Part shown: positions 63,258-64,000 of the stretch, piece after piece
Numbering within the stretch: position 1 is the first letter of the stretch
Layout: each line of letters begins with the position of its first letter
Source of the DNA: Cellulophaga fucicola
Lineage (GTDB): Bacteria > Bacteroidota > Bacteroidia > Flavobacteriales > Flavobacteriaceae
Direction: 5' to 3'
DNA: 64,000 bases
NCBI RefSeq assembly: GCF_900119145.1
Contig: NZ_FPIY01000006.1
Span: 1 to 64,000 of the forward strand
The notes under the pieces: generated by a model
The model's database searches: none
Told to the model about the DNA's origin: nothing
The model's input: only the letters and a program-made list of their open reading frames with translations
Made by a program: the position numbers and the translations under genes

Positions 63258-64000
63258 ATGGAAGACAATAAAATGCTGAATTATATTAAAGATGTACTAG
63301 ACAATATGCCAACAGATTGGTTAAACCTAACAACGCATAGACTAGATATTTATGATGAAAAATTGGCTAAAACTCAATTTGTAGATCAGTTTAAAGTATT
63401 GTTTAACAACAATAATTCTAAAGCGTCTGCACTTAACCAATTGCCTACTGCTTATGACTATATTAGGTTAGGGCACCCGTTATCTTGTGTTTTAGAATGG
63501 GGAATTGCTAATTTACATCGTCTAAAATCTAAGAACGTAATTAGTTTTTCTTCTAAGACAATTCCTGTTTTAGCTATTCTAAGAAAAAACTTATTTGATC
63601 AGAAAAACACTCAAGTTCTTTATACTGGTGAATTACCAGATTTTTTTGATGCTGACGTATTAAAAAGTGTTTATGGTTATAAATTTGACTTGAAAAAAGT
63701 TGATGCTGCATCTAGCGTTTCAGACTTTAACGGCAGCACAGTTTTTATTTCACAACAGAATAAATTTAATACTACAGAACTTAACTCTAATATTGACTTT
63801 TATATCAATTGTTATGCTCATCTTGGTAGTGTACTACTAGTTAATGGAGAAGAGAATGCAAGTTATATCTCGGACATACAACACGTGCGTAGAAGAGAAA
63901 CAATTGCAATGACTCCAGAAAACGCTCTTACAGCACTAAAAGCACTTACAGAGCAATCTACCATTGTTACTATTAACAGTTCTAAAGAAACAAACAAGCC
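63258..64000 (+). CDS. Partial conserved hypothetical protein, PLP-dependent-like N-terminus
   Basis: The frame is open from the ATG at 63258 to the window edge (247 codons, no stop), so the gene is truncated by the window. The N-terminal part (TAYDYIRLGHPLSCVLEWGIANL, NVISFSSKTIPVLAILRKNL) resembles a flavobacterial protein that I recall annotated as an aminotransferase class V-like PLP enzyme, but the PLP lysine is not within the visible part. The function is left open. Confidence 0.6.
   Translation, partial: MEDNKMLNYIKDVLDNMPTDWLNLTTHRLDIYDEKLAKTQFVDQFKVLFNNNNSKASALNQLPTAYDYIRLGHPLSCVLEWGIANLHRLKSKNVISFSSKTIPVLAILRKNLFDQKNTQVLYTGELPDFFDADVLKSVYGYKFDLKKVDAASSVSDFNGSTVFISQQNKFNTTELNSNIDFYINCYAHLGSVLLVNGEENASYISDIQHVRRRETIAMTPENALTALKALTEQSTIVTINSSKETNK

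Noticed and set aside
1-64000. CRISPR arrays, tRNA or rRNA genes, insertion sequences or prophage
   Set aside because: No regularly spaced repeats, tRNA-like T-loop/CCA signatures, transposases, integrases or phage structural genes were recognised on either strand.

Overview
The window is a chromosomal segment of a marine-type member of the Flavobacteriaceae (Bacteroidota). The evidence is the low G+C content, the promoters of the TAnnTTTG type that replace the usual -10/-35 boxes, the near absence of Shine-Dalgarno sequences, a TonB-dependent receptor with a carboxypeptidase-like regulatory domain, many DUF families typical of Bacteroidota (DUF4294, DUF6495, DUF4920, DUF1684, DUF4952), and a DnaJ with only two zinc-motif repeats. 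The genus cannot be fixed from the sequence alone.

Layout. Positions 1-15.2 kb hold housekeeping genes: an M42 aminopeptidase, a NUDIX hydrolase, hisS, a large TonB-dependent receptor, the rpsF-rpsR-rplI ribosomal operon, a LytTR response regulator split by an in-frame amber codon, and the operon nadC-BrkB-DUF2147-priA. From 15.3 to 20.9 kb rlmH is followed by a run of three TlpA-like thioredoxin proteins and a secreted two-DTG aspartyl protease. The first TlpA gene is broken by a one-base shift at an A7 run. From 20.9 to 28.5 kb come a phosphatase-PGDH fusion (serA), rdgB, a DEAD-box helicase with a structured leader, and small conserved genes. From 28.5 to 38 kb come a sigma-54-type response regulator without its DNA-binding domain, an MscS channel, an ABC-2 exporter, dnaJ-grpE, mnmD and ilvE. 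From 38 to 53.2 kb come a MazG-like protein, crcB, the nitrogen operon glnB-amt-porin, an MFS/DJ-1 pair preceded by a promoter-hairpin-terminator leader, an MscS channel, an Lrp regulator, the fused B12 mutase IcmF and purU.

From 53.2 to 60.8 kb the window becomes accessory. It carries short hypothetical proteins, gene fragments, an erythromycin-esterase-like gene bracketed by hairpin/inverted repeats that look like a mobile cassette unit, a DTW-domain tRNA-modifying enzyme, a membrane sensor without an output domain, a methyltransferase, a DUF4269 protein and a serine hydrolase. The right end (60.8-63.1 kb) is a compact TetR-HAD-SDR locus. Both transcription units there carry the same 18-bp operator, which predicts an autoregulated two-enzyme regulon. 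The last gene is cut by the window edge.

No CRISPR array, prophage, complete insertion sequence, tRNA or rRNA was seen. The most novel-looking items are the cassette-like unit around 54.7-56.1 kb, the paired TetR operators, the two disrupted regulatory/redox genes, three promoters placed exactly 3 nt before their start codons, and the attenuator or sRNA-like leader in front of the MFS gene.
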